A DNA stretch of 64,000 nucleotides from Sphingomonas sp. RIT328 (GCF_000632225.1 NZ_JFYV01000054.1:103177-167176), one strand, 5' to 3'. Positions 36,157 through 45,162 are shown, numbered from the stretch's first letter. The notes: generated by a model from the sequence alone, not told the origin. Made by a program: numbers and translations.

Positions 36157-37518
36157 TCAGCGATACTCGATCACCGCGTCGCGGCGTAGATCGCGCAGCT
36201 TGCTCTGCGCGCGCAGATTGACGCGCTGTTGTTCGAGCTGCCCCTGGATCTGCGCGGCACCCGGCACGGCCGATTGCTGCGGATCGTCGCGACCGCACAG
36301 GACCAGGGCGCGAACGCCTTCGGTCGGCGAGCCGAATGGCGGTGTCGCCTGACCGACCTGCAGCTTGAGCAGGATCTCCTGCAACTGCGGCGGCAGGTCG
36401 CGGATGCGGACCGAATCGTTGTCGACCACCTCGGCGCCGATCGTCGCGGCGACCTTCTCGACCGTACCGCAGCCCTGGATCGACTGGACCGTCTTGGCGA
36501 AGGTGGCGGCGCGGGTCTGCGCCTGCGCCTGCGTCGTGCCGGCGGGGAAGGCGACGGTAAGCTGTTTGAGGCTGAGTCGCGCGTCGCGCGGGTCGGCGGC
36601 GCCGATCGTGCGCTTGTCGGTGAGATAGAGGATCGAGAAGCCGCCCGGCGTCTCGATCGGCCCGGCGACCTGGCCGACCTGCATCTGCTGCGCCGCATCG
36701 GCGAGCGGCTGCGGCAGCGTCACCAGCCGGATCCAGCCGAGATCGCCGCCGACGCCGCGGGTCGACGCTTCCGAATAGTTGCGCGCGAACAGCTCGAACG
36801 GCTGCTGCGCCTTCTGGATCTCGCCGATGATCTGCTTGGCCTTGGCGAACACCTCGTTGCGGTTGGCGTCGTTGGCGCTGAGATAGATCTCACGCAGATT
36901 ATATTCTTCGGTGCCCCGCGCCGCCTCGATCCGCTTCTGGATCGCGCTGACCTCTTCGTCGCCGACGTTGACGAACGGCTCGATCTTGCGGCGCAGGTAG
37001 CGGTTCCAGGCCAGCTCGCCCTCGATCGCGCGACGCAGCGAGCGTTCGGACGAACCCGCCTTACGCAGCGCGACACGCAGCTGCGGCACGGTCATGTTGA
37101 AGCGCTTGGCGAGCCCCGCCTCGCTCTGGTCGAGCTCGGCGGCGGTGACGGTGACCTCGGCGGTCTTCGCCTCCTGGATCTCGAGCGTCTCGTCGATCAG
37201 CTGGCGCAGGATCTGGAGCTTGAACTCGTCGATCTGTTCGGGGGCGGGGCCACGGCCGCCGTTGTTGAAGACCGTCAGCGCGAGCCGCTGATCGACATCG
37301 GTGCCGGTGATGACCGTATCGTTGACGATCGCGGTCGGCTTGCGGATGTTCGGATCGAGCTTGCCGAAGATCTGGAGATTGGCCGGAATGTTGAGGTTCG
37401 TTTCGGGCACCTGCTGATCGGCGACGGTCTGCGCGACCGCGCCGCTGGCGATCGCCGCCAGCGCGAGCCAGCTGATGGTGCGACCGAGGCGGGCGCTGCG
37501 TCCTGTGATCTGCTTCAC
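36157..37518 (-). CDS. surA: Periplasmic peptidyl-prolyl isomerase/chaperone SurA
   Basis: 453 aa periplasmic chaperone for outer-membrane proteins. The signal peptide is residues 1-29 (SWLALAAIASGAVAQ). The SurA N-domain (about 60-180) starts KPTAIVNDTVITGTDVDQRL. A parvulin domain (about 205-310) has LREIYLSANDANRNEVFAKA, GGDLGWIRLVTLPQPLADAA and GPIETPGGFSILYLTDKR. A second, more divergent C-terminal domain follows to the end. It is encoded directly after lptD, whose product needs SurA-type folding help, so the operon couples LPS transporter synthesis and folding. Confidence 0.92.
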   Translation of the reverse strand: MKQITGRSARLGRTISWLALAAIASGAVAQTVADQQVPETNLNIPANLQIFGKLDPNIRKPTAIVNDTVITGTDVDQRLALTVFNNGGRGPAPEQIDEFKLQILRQLIDETLEIQEAKTAEVTVTAAELDQSEAGLAKRFNMTVPQLRVALRKAGSSERSLRRAIEGELAWNRYLRRKIEPFVNVGDEEVSAIQKRIEAARGTEEYNLREIYLSANDANRNEVFAKAKQIIGEIQKAQQPFELFARNYSEASTRGVGGDLGWIRLVTLPQPLADAAQQMQVGQVAGPIETPGGFSILYLTDKRTIGAADPRDARLSLKQLTVAFPAGTTQAQAQTRAATFAKTVQSIQGCGTVEKVAATIGAEVVDNDSVRIRDLPPQLQEILLKLQVGQATPPFGSPTEGVRALVLCGRDDPQQSAVPGAAQIQGQLEQQRVNLRAQSKLRDLRRDAVIEYR

Positions 37519-37601
37519 GTTCTTCCGTTATCCCAAAGCGCGGCGTCGCCTGTCTCGCGACGCCTGTTCCCGGCTATGGCCCGATCGAGCTGAACTGCGG
37601 C

Positions 37602-39842
37602 TTAGCGGCCGAGGTTGGTCAACGCCAGCGTCAACAGGAAGCTGTTGCCCGAGCGGGCGTCGCCGGTGTCCTGATAATCGCGCCGCCAGGTGAAGCCGAG
37701 CCGCAGGCAATCGTCCTCATATTGCACGCCGAGGCGATGGCGGATCGGTTCGAAGCCATCGGCGAGCGACAGGGGATCTTCGCTGCGCTCGGTCAGGTCG
37801 ATCACCGTCGACCCGAACGCCGACCAGAAGCGCGCAAACTGGACGCGCCCCGCGAGCCGCACCTCCTCGCGATCCTGAAGGTCCTCGATCGCGGGGAAGA
37901 TGTTGCGATTGAGGCGCAGATAGCCGGCGAGCACATAGGTCTGGCTCGAACCGACCGTCGCGTCGACCTCGTTGCGGCGCACCGCGAAACTGTCCTTGTC
38001 CAGCCGGTAACGGTGGATGATCGACACGAAGTCGCGCACCCGCAGCGTCGATCGACCGACGATGTCGGAGAACCGGTCGCTGAGCCCGGTACCGACCGGC
38101 AGGATCGTCGGCCGTTCGGACAGGCGATAGCTCTGGCCGATCACCGTGTTGAAGGTGATGCCGGGCACCGCCACCGCCCATTCGGCGCCATAGGTGACGC
38201 GGCTGCTGTCCTCCCACCGGTCGTATCCGGCGAAGCGGTTGAGCGCGAAGAGGTTCGAATCCTCGAGGTCGACCGCGCGCGCATCCTCGTTGGGGATGTC
38301 GAGATTGTTGGTCTTGGGCGTGGCGACGAGCTGCACCCGCGGCGTCAACCGCTGCGTGCCGCCGAGAAACTCGCCAATGAACGGCCATTTGACGTCGACC
38401 GCGAGCGCACCGATCGCGCGGGTCTGGAAGCCGTCGAGGCCGCGGTAGCTCGCCACCGTGGTGAGCATCGAATCGTGCGTGTTATAGGCGTCGGCACGGC
38501 CATAAGCAGTGAACGTCACCTCCTGGCCCCAATTGGTCAGGCGGCGCAGGTCCCATTGCGCGGCGATGAAGGCGCGCTGCGTATCCTGCCCCTCCGTACG
38601 GGTGATCGCGAGCGAATTGGCCTGCAACTGCAGCTTGCCGCCGCCGAGGTCGATCCGCTTGCGGAAGTCGATCTCGGGCAAGGCGATCGGCTGTGTCCCC
38701 TGCGGGTCGTTGACGCGCAGCGTCTGGATATACCAGCCGGTCAGCGCGAAATAGGTGTTGGGATCGATCCGCTCGAGCGATGCGGTGGTGCGCAGCCGGT
38801 CGTCGCGCGAGATATCGTAGCGGCGCAGGAAGGTGCGATCGCTGGCGATGCGCGCCGAGCCGCTGATGCTCCAATAGGGATCGAGCTGATAGCGTGCGAT
38901 GCCGTCGATATAGCCGCGGAACGCGCGCTCGGTATCGGTCGGCGTCGTCGTGTTGAGATCGTCGCTGCGGCGGCTTTCGGTCAGATATCCGGTGACCTGG
39001 AATGCGCCCTTGGTGCTGAGCGCCTCGTAGCGCGCCTGCATCATCGGCAGCACCGCCGAGAAGATATGCGGGGTGAGGGTCAGCCCCTTGTTGGGCGCCA
39101 GCCGAAAATAATAAGGCGTCACCAGTTCGAGGCCGTTGACCCGGTCGAGCTGCAGGTCGGGCGCGAGCAGCCCGCTTTCCGAGCCGCCCCCGGTCGGCAT
39201 CGAAAAGGCGGGCAGCGGCACCGCCGGCAGGCCGAACAGATGGAATTGCCCGCCGCCGAAATAGACCCGCTCGCGATCCGGGCGGTAGAGGATGCGGACG
39301 GCGGTGATCTGCCACGACGGGGTCTTGGGACAGCCTTCGGACGTCTGCACCGCGCAGGGGGTGTAGGCCGCCTTGTCGAGCTGCATCGAGCCGTCGGTGC
39401 GGCGCGTGCCGCGCTCCGCCGCCATCCGCCCGCCCTGTTCGAGCACGACGAGCATGTTCTGGACGACGCCGTCTTTCAGCGAATCGGTCAGCTCGATCGA
39501 ATCACCGTAGGCGACGTCGCCTTGGGGATTGGTGACGGCGATATTGCCGGTCGCGACGACCTTGCCGGTCTTGCGGTTCCAGACGACCTTGTCGGCGCGC
39601 AGCCGGTCGCCCTGCCGGAACATCCGCACCTCGTCGAGCGCGGTGACGATATCGGCGTTGCTGTCATAGTCGAGGCTGCCGGCGCTGAACTGCACCTGAT
39701 CCGCCGTCGCCGGCGTCGCCAGCGCGGGATCGTTGGCCGGCGGCGGCGCGACCGGGCGATCCTGCAGGTCCTGTGCGCCTGCCGGCGTAGCGAACAGCGC
39801 GGCGGCGAGCGCACAGCCGGCCATAAGGTCGAAACGCAACAC
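37602..39842 (-). CDS. lptD: LPS-assembly protein LptD
   Basis: Predicted 746 aa outer-membrane protein that inserts lipopolysaccharide into the outer leaflet together with LptE. A signal peptide (LMAGCALAAALFATPAGAQ) is followed by an OstA/LptA-like domain (about residues 45-170: VQFSAGSLDYDSNADIVTAL, KVVATGNIAVTNPQGDVAYG) and a beta-barrel (about 240-746). Mature-part cysteines occur at YTPCAVQTSEGCPK and near the end in EDDCLRLGFTWRRDY, consistent with disulfides. GTG at 39842 is chosen as the start; ATG at 39824 is an alternative. It is first in the operon with surA, pdxA and rsmA and divergent from pepA across 160 bases. Confidence 0.93.
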   Translation of the reverse strand: MLRFDLMAGCALAAALFATPAGAQDLQDRPVAPPPANDPALATPATADQVQFSAGSLDYDSNADIVTALDEVRMFRQGDRLRADKVVWNRKTGKVVATGNIAVTNPQGDVAYGDSIELTDSLKDGVVQNMLVVLEQGGRMAAERGTRRTDGSMQLDKAAYTPCAVQTSEGCPKTPSWQITAVRILYRPDRERVYFGGGQFHLFGLPAVPLPAFSMPTGGGSESGLLAPDLQLDRVNGLELVTPYYFRLAPNKGLTLTPHIFSAVLPMMQARYEALSTKGAFQVTGYLTESRRSDDLNTTTPTDTERAFRGYIDGIARYQLDPYWSISGSARIASDRTFLRRYDISRDDRLRTTASLERIDPNTYFALTGWYIQTLRVNDPQGTQPIALPEIDFRKRIDLGGGKLQLQANSLAITRTEGQDTQRAFIAAQWDLRRLTNWGQEVTFTAYGRADAYNTHDSMLTTVASYRGLDGFQTRAIGALAVDVKWPFIGEFLGGTQRLTPRVQLVATPKTNNLDIPNEDARAVDLEDSNLFALNRFAGYDRWEDSSRVTYGAEWAVAVPGITFNTVIGQSYRLSERPTILPVGTGLSDRFSDIVGRSTLRVRDFVSIIHRYRLDKDSFAVRRNEVDATVGSSQTYVLAGYLRLNRNIFPAIEDLQDREEVRLAGRVQFARFWSAFGSTVIDLTERSEDPLSLADGFEPIRHRLGVQYEDDCLRLGFTWRRDYQDTGDARSGNSFLLTLALTNLGR

Positions 39843-40002
39843 GATAATCCGAATACCCTTTCGGCGTGGCCGGCGTCGCCCTGAACGACGCCGGAGCCGC
39901 GCACCGCCTATCGCATCACCCGCACGGCGCTGCAATCGTTGTGCTCGTCGCACCGCGACCTTAGATCATGCGCCTATTGTCAGTGCCAGGAAGTGTTCCG
40001 TT

Positions 40003-41472
40003 ATGCAGATTGCCTTCTCGTCCGATCGTTCCACCGCCGCCATCACCGCGCTGCCGGTGGAGAAGGACCTCGCCGGCCGCGGCAGCTGGGCGGGGCTGGG
40101 CGAGGGGCATCAGGCGCTGGCCAGCGCCGCGGCACAGGCGGCGCGCTTCGACGGCGAGGCCGGCGCGATCGTCGACCTGTTCGTCGGCGAGGGCGATACC
40201 CACCGCCGCGTGCTGCTCGTCGGCGTCGGCAGCGGCAGCGAGGCGGATTGGGAGAAGGCCGGCGGGGCGTTGACCGCCAAGCTGCTCACCTCGGGCGCGA
40301 CCGAACTGACCGCTGATCTTGCCTCGGTCAGCCCGACCGCCAAGGCGGTCGCGCGCTTCGCCGCCGCCGCCGCGCAGCGCGCCTGGCGCTTCGACCAATA
40401 TCGCACCAAGCTGCCCGAGAAGCAGAAGCCGACGCTGACCCGGCTGACGATCGTCGGCGCACCCGATGGCACCGAAGCGGCGTGGAGCGCGCAGCAGGCC
40501 GTCACCGAAGGGCTGACGCTGACCCGCAACCTCGTCGCGGCGCCGCCGAACATCCTCTACCCCGAAAGCTTCGTCGAACAGGTGCGCGCGAGCGTCGAGG
40601 GCCTCGGCCTCGAGATCATCACCGTCGACGAGGCGGAGATGGCGCAGCACGGCATGGGCGCCCTGCTCGGCGTCAGCCAGGGGTCGGTGCGGGAGGCCCG
40701 CATCCTCGCGCTCCGCTGGAACGGTGCCGGCGAGGGCGATCCAGCGGTGGCGCTGGTCGGCAAGGGCGTCACCTTCGATACCGGCGGCATCTCACTCAAG
40801 CCCGGCGCGGGCATGGAGGACATGAAGTGGGACATGGGCGGTGCCGGCGCGGTCGCGGGGACGATGAAGGCGCTCGCCGCGCGTAAGGCGAAGGTCAATG
40901 TCGTCGGCGTGATGGGGCTGGTCGAGAATATGCCCGATGGCAATGCACAGCGTCCGGGCGACGTCGTCACCTCGATGTCGGGGCAGACGATCGAGATCCT
41001 CAATACCGACGCGGAGGGGCGGCTGGTGCTTGCCGACGCGATCACCTGGACGCAGGCGACCTTCCGCCCGAAGGCGATCATCGATCTGGCGACGCTGACG
41101 GGGGCGATGATCGTCAGCCTCGGCAACGAATATGGCGGCCTGTTCGCCAATGACGACGGCCTGGCCGATGCGCTGCTCGCCGCGGGACTGGCGACGGGCG
41201 ACAAATTGTGGCGCTTCCCGCTGTCGGACACGTACAACAAGCTGATCGATTCGCCGATCGCCGACATGAAGAACGTCGGTCCGCGGGGCGCCGGCTCGAT
41301 CACCGCGGCGCAGTTCATCCAGCGCTTCGTCGACGAGGGCGTCGCCTGGGCGCATCTCGACATCGCCGGCATGGTGTGGAGCGACAAGGCGGGCGCGACC
41401 TATGACAAGGGCGCGACCGGTTACGGCGTGCGGCTGCTCGATCGCGTCATCGCCGATCGTTTCGAGGGCTGA
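40003..41472 (+). CDS. pepA: Leucyl aminopeptidase (M17)
   Basis: Predicted 489 aa cytosolic dinuclear metallo-aminopeptidase. The metal and catalytic segment is LVGKGVTFDTGGISLKPGAG followed by MEDMKWDMGGAGAVAGTM. The family signature NTDAEGRLVLADAITW supplies further ligands, and VGPRGAGSITAAQFIQRFVD is near the end. The N-terminal macro-like domain covers about residues 1-170. The ATG at 40003 lies 8 bases after AGGAAG (39989-39994); the frame is open upstream. It is followed by holC after 9 bases, the conserved pepA-holC pair. PepA also acts as a DNA-binding protein in E. coli; that role is not testable here. Confidence 0.95.
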   Translation: MQIAFSSDRSTAAITALPVEKDLAGRGSWAGLGEGHQALASAAAQAARFDGEAGAIVDLFVGEGDTHRRVLLVGVGSGSEADWEKAGGALTAKLLTSGATELTADLASVSPTAKAVARFAAAAAQRAWRFDQYRTKLPEKQKPTLTRLTIVGAPDGTEAAWSAQQAVTEGLTLTRNLVAAPPNILYPESFVEQVRASVEGLGLEIITVDEAEMAQHGMGALLGVSQGSVREARILALRWNGAGEGDPAVALVGKGVTFDTGGISLKPGAGMEDMKWDMGGAGAVAGTMKALAARKAKVNVVGVMGLVENMPDGNAQRPGDVVTSMSGQTIEILNTDAEGRLVLADAITWTQATFRPKAIIDLATLTGAMIVSLGNEYGGLFANDDGLADALLAAGLATGDKLWRFPLSDTYNKLIDSPIADMKNVGPRGAGSITAAQFIQRFVDEGVAWAHLDIAGMVWSDKAGATYDKGATGYGVRLLDRVIADRFEG

Positions 41473-41481
41473 GGCTGGCCC

Positions 41482-41922
41482 ATGCAGGTCGATTTCTACC
41501 ACCTTACCGCGACCCCGCTCGATCGAGCGTTGCCACAGATTGCGGCGAAGGTGGTGGAGGGCGGCCAGCGGTTGCTCATCGTCAGCGCGCGGGCGGAGCA
41601 GCGTGCCGGCATCGACCGGCTGCTGTGGAGCTATCGCGCCGACAGTTTCGTGCCGCATGCACAGATCGGGGCGGGGGATGACACGCGCCAGCCGATCCTG
41701 ATCGCCGACGACGTGGTGGCGGCCAATGCCGCGCGCCACGTTGCGTTGGTCGACGGCGAATGGCGGGAGGCAGCGCTCGACTTCGATCGTGCCTTCCACT
41801 TCTTCGAGGACGAACATATCCGCAGCGCGCGCGAGGCGTGGCGCGCGCTCGGCGGCCGCGACGGGATCGAGCGGCGATATTGGAAGCAGAATGACGCCGG
41901 CCGCTGGGAGCAGGCCGCCTGA
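41482..41922 (+). CDS. holC: DNA polymerase III subunit chi
   Basis: 146 aa clamp-loader accessory subunit that links the replicase to single-strand binding protein. Family features: MQVDFYHLTATPLDRALPQI, LLIVSARAEQRAGIDRLLWS, DSFVPHAQIG, QPILIADD and DFDRAFHFFEDEHIRSARE. It lies 9 bases downstream of pepA, as in most alphaproteobacteria. Length and motifs fit. Confidence 0.92.
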   Translation: MQVDFYHLTATPLDRALPQIAAKVVEGGQRLLIVSARAEQRAGIDRLLWSYRADSFVPHAQIGAGDDTRQPILIADDVVAANAARHVALVDGEWREAALDFDRAFHFFEDEHIRSAREAWRALGGRDGIERRYWKQNDAGRWEQAA

Positions 41923-41946
41923 GCCGGACCGCTCAAGCCGAACCGG

Positions 41947-41975
41947 TTGCAAACAGGCCGCCCCGCGACTAGGGC
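41947..41975 (+). promoter_or_regulatory. Candidate ndk promoter
   Basis: TTGCAA (41947-41952), 17-base spacer, TAGGGC (41970-41975). Start expected near 41982, leader about 38 bases. The same TTGNNN-17-TAGGGC layout precedes the dus gene at 47294. By-eye match. Confidence 0.4.
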
Positions 41976-42019
41976 TCCGCGACTTCCACGATTGCCCAAG
42001 ACAGGAGCCCGTGACCATC

Positions 42020-42442
42020 ATGGCCGCGAACCGTACCTTTTCGATCATCAAGCCCGATGCCACCCGCCGCAACCTGACCGGCGCCGTCACCAAGATGCTC
42101 GAAGAGGCCGGCCTGCGCGTCGTCGCGTCGAAGCGCATCCAGATGACGCGCGAGCAGGCCGAGGGCTTTTACGCCGTGCACCGCGAGCGTCCGTTCTTCA
42201 ACGATCTGGTCAGTTTCATGATCTCCGGCCCGGTCGTCGTCCAGGTGCTCGAGGGCGAGAATGCGATGCAGCGCAATCGCGACATCATGGGCGCGACCAA
42301 CCCGGCGAATGCCGAGCCGGGCACGATCCGCAAGGAACTCGCCGAATCGATCGAGGCGAACACCGTTCACGGTTCGGATTCGGACGAGAATGCCGAGATC
42401 GAGATCGCCTATTTCTTCAAGCCCGAAGAGATCGTCGGCTGA
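42020..42442 (+). CDS. ndk: Nucleoside diphosphate kinase
   Basis: Predicted 140 aa enzyme balancing NTP and dNTP pools. Motifs: RTFSIIKPDATRRNLTGAVT, the RPFFNDLVSFMISGPVVVQV segment, RDIMGATNPANAEPGTIRKE, and active-site His117 in ANTVHGSDSDENA. A GTG at 42011 is also possible (3 bases from AGGAG), but the ATG at 42020 gives the standard N-terminus. The stop overlaps the GNAT start by one base. Confidence 0.96.
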   Translation: MAANRTFSIIKPDATRRNLTGAVTKMLEEAGLRVVASKRIQMTREQAEGFYAVHRERPFFNDLVSFMISGPVVVQVLEGENAMQRNRDIMGATNPANAEPGTIRKELAESIEANTVHGSDSDENAEIEIAYFFKPEEIVG

Positions 42443-42963
42443 TGCACTGGCGGCTGCGGCGCGCGTCCCCCGCGGATGCGCCTGCGGTCGCGCTGGTGGC
42501 GGGCGCGAGCTTCCTCGCGACCTTCGCCGGCATCCTCGACGGGGCGGACATCGTCGCCCATGTCGCGAAGAACAGCTCGGTCGAGGCGTTCAGACGCTGG
42601 ATCGCCGACCCGGCGAGCGTCGTGACGCTCGCCGAACATCCCGACGGCGCCGCGCCGGTCGGCTATACGATGCTGACTGCCCCCGATCTGCCGATCCCGG
42701 CAGGACCGCACGATATCGAACTCCGCCGTATCTACACCTTGCCCGTCGCGAGCGGCACGGGGCTGGGCGCGTTGCTGATGGCGCGGGCAGTCGAGGACGC
42801 ACGGGCGCTGAGCGCGACCCGCATGCTGCTCGGAGTCTATGGCGGCAATAGGCGCGCACGACTGTTCTACGAACGCCAGGGCTTCGAGCTGGCGGGTCGG
42901 CGCCAATATCAGGTCGGCGCTACCTTGCACGACGATGTCGTCTATGCGCGGGACATCGGCTGA
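42442..42963 (+). CDS. GNAT family N-acetyltransferase
   Basis: Predicted 173 aa acyl-CoA-dependent acetyltransferase. The core motif A is ELRRIYTLPVASGTGLGALL with the acetyl-CoA pyrophosphate loop, followed by LLGVYGGNRRARLFYERQGF, the usual motif B. The N-terminal RRASPADAPAVALVAGASF is typical of the family. It is coupled to ndk by a one-base overlap (TGATG). The substrate cannot be predicted; small molecules or protein N-termini are both possible. Confidence 0.85.
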   Translation: MHWRLRRASPADAPAVALVAGASFLATFAGILDGADIVAHVAKNSSVEAFRRWIADPASVVTLAEHPDGAAPVGYTMLTAPDLPIPAGPHDIELRRIYTLPVASGTGLGALLMARAVEDARALSATRMLLGVYGGNRRARLFYERQGFELAGRRQYQVGATLHDDVVYARDIG

Positions 42964-42972
42964 GATCGTGAA

Positions 42973-42999
42973 CGGCGGCGCCCCTGCGGAGCGCCGTCG
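42973..42999. terminator. Candidate terminator between GNAT and carbonic anhydrase
   Basis: CGGCGGCGC (42973-42981), 9-base loop, GCGCCGTCG (42991-42999), a 9-bp stem with one G-T pair, then GCTTTGATC. It lies exactly in the 43-base gap between two convergent genes, so it could serve both. Confidence 0.5.
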
Positions 43000-43006
43000 G
43001 CTTTGA

Positions 43007-43636
43007 TCACGCCGGAGCGAAGACCCCGTCGTCATCCATCACGTGCAGCACGCCGTCCGCGATCGCGAAATAGGCGCCGCGGAGCTTGAGCTTGCCCGCA
43101 GCCTCGCGCTCGGCGACGAAGGGGAAGGTGCGCAGGTTGGCGAGACTGACCCGCACCGCCTCGTGCTCCAGCTCGCGCTTCGCCTCAGCGCCTTCGCCGA
43201 ATTCGGCCTTCACCTTGTCGCGAGCCGCGTCGAGCAGACCGACCCAGTCGGAAATGAAGCCGCCGTTGCCCTTCTCGCGCCCGGCAAAGCCGCCCGACAG
43301 TGCCGCGGCGCAGCCACCGCACGAGGCGTGGCCCATCACCACCACCTCGGGCACCTCGAGCTGCGTCACCGCGAACTCCACCGCGGCGGAGACGCCGTGG
43401 AAACCCTTGTTCGTTTCGAACGGCGGGACGAGATTGGCGACGTTGCGCACGGTGAAGATCTCGCCCGGCGCGACGTCGAAGATCTGCATCGGATCGACGC
43501 GGCTGTCCGAACAGGCGATCACCATCACCTTGGGATCCTGTCCCTGGCTTAGCTGGCTCCAACGCTCGCGCTGCTCGGTCCAGCCCTTGTCGCGGAACCG
43601 GCGATAGCCTTGGACCATGTCGGCGAAGTCGGTCAT
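43007..43636 (-). CDS. can: Carbonic anhydrase, beta class
   Basis: 209 aa zinc enzyme hydrating CO2 to bicarbonate. Zinc ligands are Cys42 (VIACSDSRVDP, with the Asp44-Arg46 dyad), His103 and Cys106 (VVMGHASCGGC). The segment ANLVPPFETNKGFHGVSAAV lines the active site. It is a single gene, convergent with the ndk-GNAT unit and divergent from lipA. Confidence 0.95.
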   Translation of the reverse strand: MTDFADMVQGYRRFRDKGWTEQRERWSQLSQGQDPKVMVIACSDSRVDPMQIFDVAPGEIFTVRNVANLVPPFETNKGFHGVSAAVEFAVTQLEVPEVVVMGHASCGGCAAALSGGFAGREKGNGGFISDWVGLLDAARDKVKAEFGEGAEAKRELEHEAVRVSLANLRTFPFVAEREAAGKLKLRGAYFAIADGVLHVMDDDGVFAPA

Positions 43637-43739
43637 TGTACCTCCAATTAGCGTCCGTTTCGGCAGCTATAACGCACATTTATCCGGTGTGTGCCGGCTA
43701 TGGCAGGCGGGCAAAGCTTCTTCACAAACGGCATGATGG

Positions 43740-43768
43740 TTGTTCACAAACCATGGAGTCGCTATCTC
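43740..43768 (+). promoter_or_regulatory. Candidate lipA promoter, predicted leaderless
   Basis: TTGTTC (43740-43745), 17-base spacer, TATCTC (43763-43768). The extended -10 GCTATCTC matches 7 of 8 positions of the Caulobacter pattern GCTANAWC. The start site would fall at about 43775, one base before the ATG. Sequence seen; start inferred. Confidence 0.45.
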
Positions 43769-43775
43769 GCGGATC

Positions 43776-44711
43776 ATGAACGAGATGACTCCGCTCGCCC
43801 GTCCGGAACGCCAGCGCAAGCCCGACTGGATCCGCGTCAAGGCGCCGACCAGCGCCGGCTTCGCCGCGACGCGCGAACTGATGCGGTCGAAGAGCCTGAC
43901 CACCGTCTGCGAGGAGGCGGCGTGTCCGAACATCGGCGAATGCTGGTCGAAGAAACATGCGACGGTGATGATCCTCGGCGACACCTGCACCCGGGCCTGC
44001 GCCTTCTGCAACGTCAAGACCGGCATGCCGCGCGCGGTCGATCCGATGGAGCCCAACAACGTCGCCGACGCCGCGGCGCAGATGGGGCTGGAGCATATCG
44101 TCGTCACCTCGGTCGATCGTGACGATCTGCCGGACGGCGGTGCCCAGCAGTTCGTCAAGGTGATCGAGGCGATCCGCCGCGCCAATCCGCGCACGACGAT
44201 CGAGATCCTCACCCCGGATTTCCGCAACAAGCACGAAGCCGCGGTCGAGGCGATCGTCGCCGCGCGCCCCGATGTCTACAACCACAATCTCGAAACCGTG
44301 CCGCGCCTCTATCCGACGATCCGTCCCGGCGCGCGTTACTATGCCTCGATCCGCCTGCTGGAGAGCGTCAAGAAGCTCGATCCGTCGATCTTCACCAAGT
44401 CGGGCGTGATGCTCGGCCTCGGCGAGCAGCGGCTGGAAGTGCATCAGGTGATGGACGACATGCGCTCGGCGGACATCGACTTCCTGACGATGGGGCAATA
44501 TCTCCAGCCGACGCCGCGCCATGCCAAGGTGGCGGAGTTCGTCACGCCCAAGGCGTTCGACAGCTATGCCGCGATCGCGCGCGCCAAGGGCTTTCTGCTC
44601 GTCGCCTCGTCGCCGCTGACCCGGTCGAGCTATCATGCCGGCGACGATTTCGCCAAGATGCGCGATGCCCGCGCCGCTAAGCTCGCCGGGAAGACGCTCG
44701 AACGTGCCTAA
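43776..44711 (+). CDS. lipA: Lipoyl synthase
   Basis: Predicted 311 aa radical SAM enzyme inserting two sulfurs into octanoyl groups on 2-oxoacid dehydrogenases and GcvH. The auxiliary cluster cysteines are in VCEEAACPNIGECWSKKHAT and the radical SAM motif is CTRACAFCNV. The C-terminal Ser ligand region is SSPLTRSSYHAGDDF. Upstream TTG and ATG codons are open, but the ATG at 43776 starts the conserved PERQRKPDWIRVKAP region, and the promoter position agrees. It overlaps the next gene by 8 bases. Confidence 0.96.
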   Translation: MNEMTPLARPERQRKPDWIRVKAPTSAGFAATRELMRSKSLTTVCEEAACPNIGECWSKKHATVMILGDTCTRACAFCNVKTGMPRAVDPMEPNNVADAAAQMGLEHIVVTSVDRDDLPDGGAQQFVKVIEAIRRANPRTTIEILTPDFRNKHEAAVEAIVAARPDVYNHNLETVPRLYPTIRPGARYYASIRLLESVKKLDPSIFTKSGVMLGLGEQRLEVHQVMDDMRSADIDFLTMGQYLQPTPRHAKVAEFVTPKAFDSYAAIARAKGFLLVASSPLTRSSYHAGDDFAKMRDARAAKLAGKTLERA

Positions 44712-45162
44712 ACACGCCGAGACCCGGCATCTGCCGTACACGCCCGAGCAGATGTTCGACATGGTCGCCGACGTGAAGCGCTATCCGGAGTTCCTGCCCT
44801 GGGTCAGCGCGATGCGCGTCCGCCAGGACAGCGACACCGCGACGCTCGCCGACATGATCGTCGGCTTCAAGGGGCTGCGCGAGACGTTCACCTCGAAGGT
44901 GGAGAAGGTGCGGCCCGACAGCGTCCATGTCGAATATATCGACGGGCCGCTCAAATATCTGCACAACGACTGGCGCTTCCGCGCCGAAGAGGGCGGCTGC
45001 GCAGTCGATTTCGCGGTCGACTTCCAGTTCAAGAACCGGATGTTCGAGATGCTCGCCGGCCAGGTGTTCGGCGTGGCGTTGCGGCGGATGATCGGCGCGT
45101 TCGAGGATCGCGCCAAAGTGCTTTACGGCAACAGCAACTCGAGCGCGACCAGCGCCGCTTGA
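44704..45162 (+). CDS. RatA/COQ10-like START-domain protein
   Basis: Predicted 152 aa protein of the polyketide cyclase/START fold often annotated as RatA toxin. The conserved regions are KHAETRHLPYTPEQMFDMVA, DVKRYPEFLPWVSAMRVRQD and VDFQFKNRMFEMLAGQVFG. Alphaproteobacterial members are more likely ubiquinone-binding COQ10 homologs supporting respiration than ribosome toxins; that is family knowledge, not shown here. GTG start overlapping lipA by 8 bases. The last 40 bases overlap the convergent cinA-like gene. Confidence 0.85.
   Translation: MPKHAETRHLPYTPEQMFDMVADVKRYPEFLPWVSAMRVRQDSDTATLADMIVGFKGLRETFTSKVEKVRPDSVHVEYIDGPLKYLHNDWRFRAEEGGCAVDFAVDFQFKNRMFEMLAGQVFGVALRRMIGAFEDRAKVLYGNSNSSATSAA

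Noticed and set aside
44704..45162. RatA annotation taken as a toxin-antitoxin system
   Set aside because: No antitoxin partner is adjacent; the fold is that of COQ10/START proteins and the gene follows lipA, so a quinone-related role is more likely.
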